Assembly (NCBI GenBank): GCA_048262655.1
Contig: JBLXEY010000002.1
Location: 558,001-622,000, forward strand
Source: JABMNT01 sp048262655
GTDB lineage: Bacteria > Pseudomonadota > Alphaproteobacteria > Rhodospirillales > Casp-alpha2
Length of the DNA: 64,000 nt
Direction of reading: 5' to 3'
Notes under the pieces: generated by a model
What the model saw: the letters and a program-made list of their open reading frames with translations, nothing else
Told to the model about the DNA's origin: nothing
The model's database searches: none
Shown: one piece after another, positions 63,705 to 64,000 of the stretch
Layout of the letters: the number at the start of each line of letters is the position of its first letter
Numbering within the stretch: the stretch's first letter is position 1
Position numbers and translations under genes: made by a program

Positions 63705-64000
63705 TTATTCCAGCTCGTAATTAATAAGGAACTGTGTAAGCAACTTCTGCATACTGTCAGCGGCGGTTTTCGCGTTCCTCATTGTTTGTTCATGGCTCAG
63801 CAATGTATCTCCCATACCAGCTGCCATATTGGTAATAATTGATAATGCAGCTACCCGAAGTCCCACATGGCGGGCAAGGATCACTTCTGGTACGGTCGAC
63901 ATTCCTACGGCACTCGCGCCGAGTATCGATGCCGCCCGAATTTCCGCTGGTGTTTCAAAATGAGGACCGCAAAACCACATATAGACACCTTCGTGAAGCG
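63705..64000 (-). CDS. punA: Purine nucleoside phosphorylase, C-terminal part (cut by window end)
   Basis: The frame is open to the window edge (LHEGVYMWFCGPHFETPAEIRAA), so the start lies beyond 64000. The GP(H/N)-(F/Y)-ETPAEI segment and GASAVGMSTVPEVILARH are typical of the trimeric purine phosphorylases. First visible gene of the salvage operon. It provides ribose-1-phosphate and free purines. Confidence 0.93.
   Translation of the reverse strand, partial: LHEGVYMWFCGPHFETPAEIRAASILGASAVGMSTVPEVILARHVGLRVAALSIITNMAAGMGDTLLSHEQTMRNAKTAADSMQKLLTQFLINYELE

Overview
The window looks like a draft-genome contig from a marine-type alphaproteobacterium, probably Rhodospirillales. The grounds are the gene families and their wiring: an Ala-rich N-terminal extension on ribosomal protein S9, many small orphan proteins, TRAP and tripartite tricarboxylate (TTT) uptake systems, three phytanoyl-CoA dioxygenase paralogues, and BKACE, RraA and IlvD/Edd enzymes. 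This placement is inference. There are no rRNA or tRNA genes and no CRISPR array. One run of 100 N (52512-52611) marks an assembly gap inside a repeat. REGION 1 (1-10.9 kb): a truncated acyl-CoA synthetase coupled to a CurA-like reductase, a sodium/solute symporter, an orphan histidine kinase, the first PhyH dioxygenase, a DsbA-fold isomerase, a ChaC cyclotransferase, an isolated fliN, a minus-strand operon with a retropepsin-like membrane protease, and several small proteins. REGION 2 (10.9-24 kb): argC, a DUF2306 protein divergent from a TetR regulator, the second PhyH, then a six-gene minus-strand operon (GntR, aminotransferase, RraA, SDR, 3-hydroxyacid dehydrogenase, BKACE). That operon is divergent from a TRAP transporter across a perfect 18-bp palindrome, and together they read as an uptake and degradation module for an unidentified acid. 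REGION 3 (24-38.2 kb): an AT-rich orphan membrane gene beside short repeats, a YcaQ-like protein, a Tm-1-like/SRPBCC/PhyH operon, and a second catabolic module (enolase-superfamily enzyme, TctABC, GntR, PdxA-like dehydrogenase, enoyl-CoA hydratase, CoA-transferase) linked by copies of a TGGTATACCA palindrome. REGION 4 (38.2-43.1 kb): a HxlR regulator with divergent small genes, an EamA transporter, DinB, a DUF6152/membrane pair and a periplasmic binding protein. REGION 5 (43.2-45.5 kb) is the most notable part: a ~2.2 kb genomic island inserted at the 3' end of rpsI. It carries a two-gene Kiwa-type antiphage system (kwaA, kwaB) and the decayed start of a tyrosine recombinase. It is bounded by 13-bp imperfect att-like repeats, with 16-bp arm-type repeats 61-62 bp inside each. 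The displaced original rpsI end and terminator appear to sit at the far side. REGION 6 (45.5-64 kb): rplM-rpsI, a thioesterase, a DUF2806 protein, an enoyl-CoA hydratase/CoA-binding/MetY operon, a large protein with a Glu-Pro hexanucleotide repeat broken by the assembly gap, a DHH phosphoesterase, a Sel1 protein, an IlvD-type dehydratase divergent from an RraA protein, upp, and a tightly overlapping nucleoside salvage operon (HAD, add, deoB, deoA, and punA cut by the window end).
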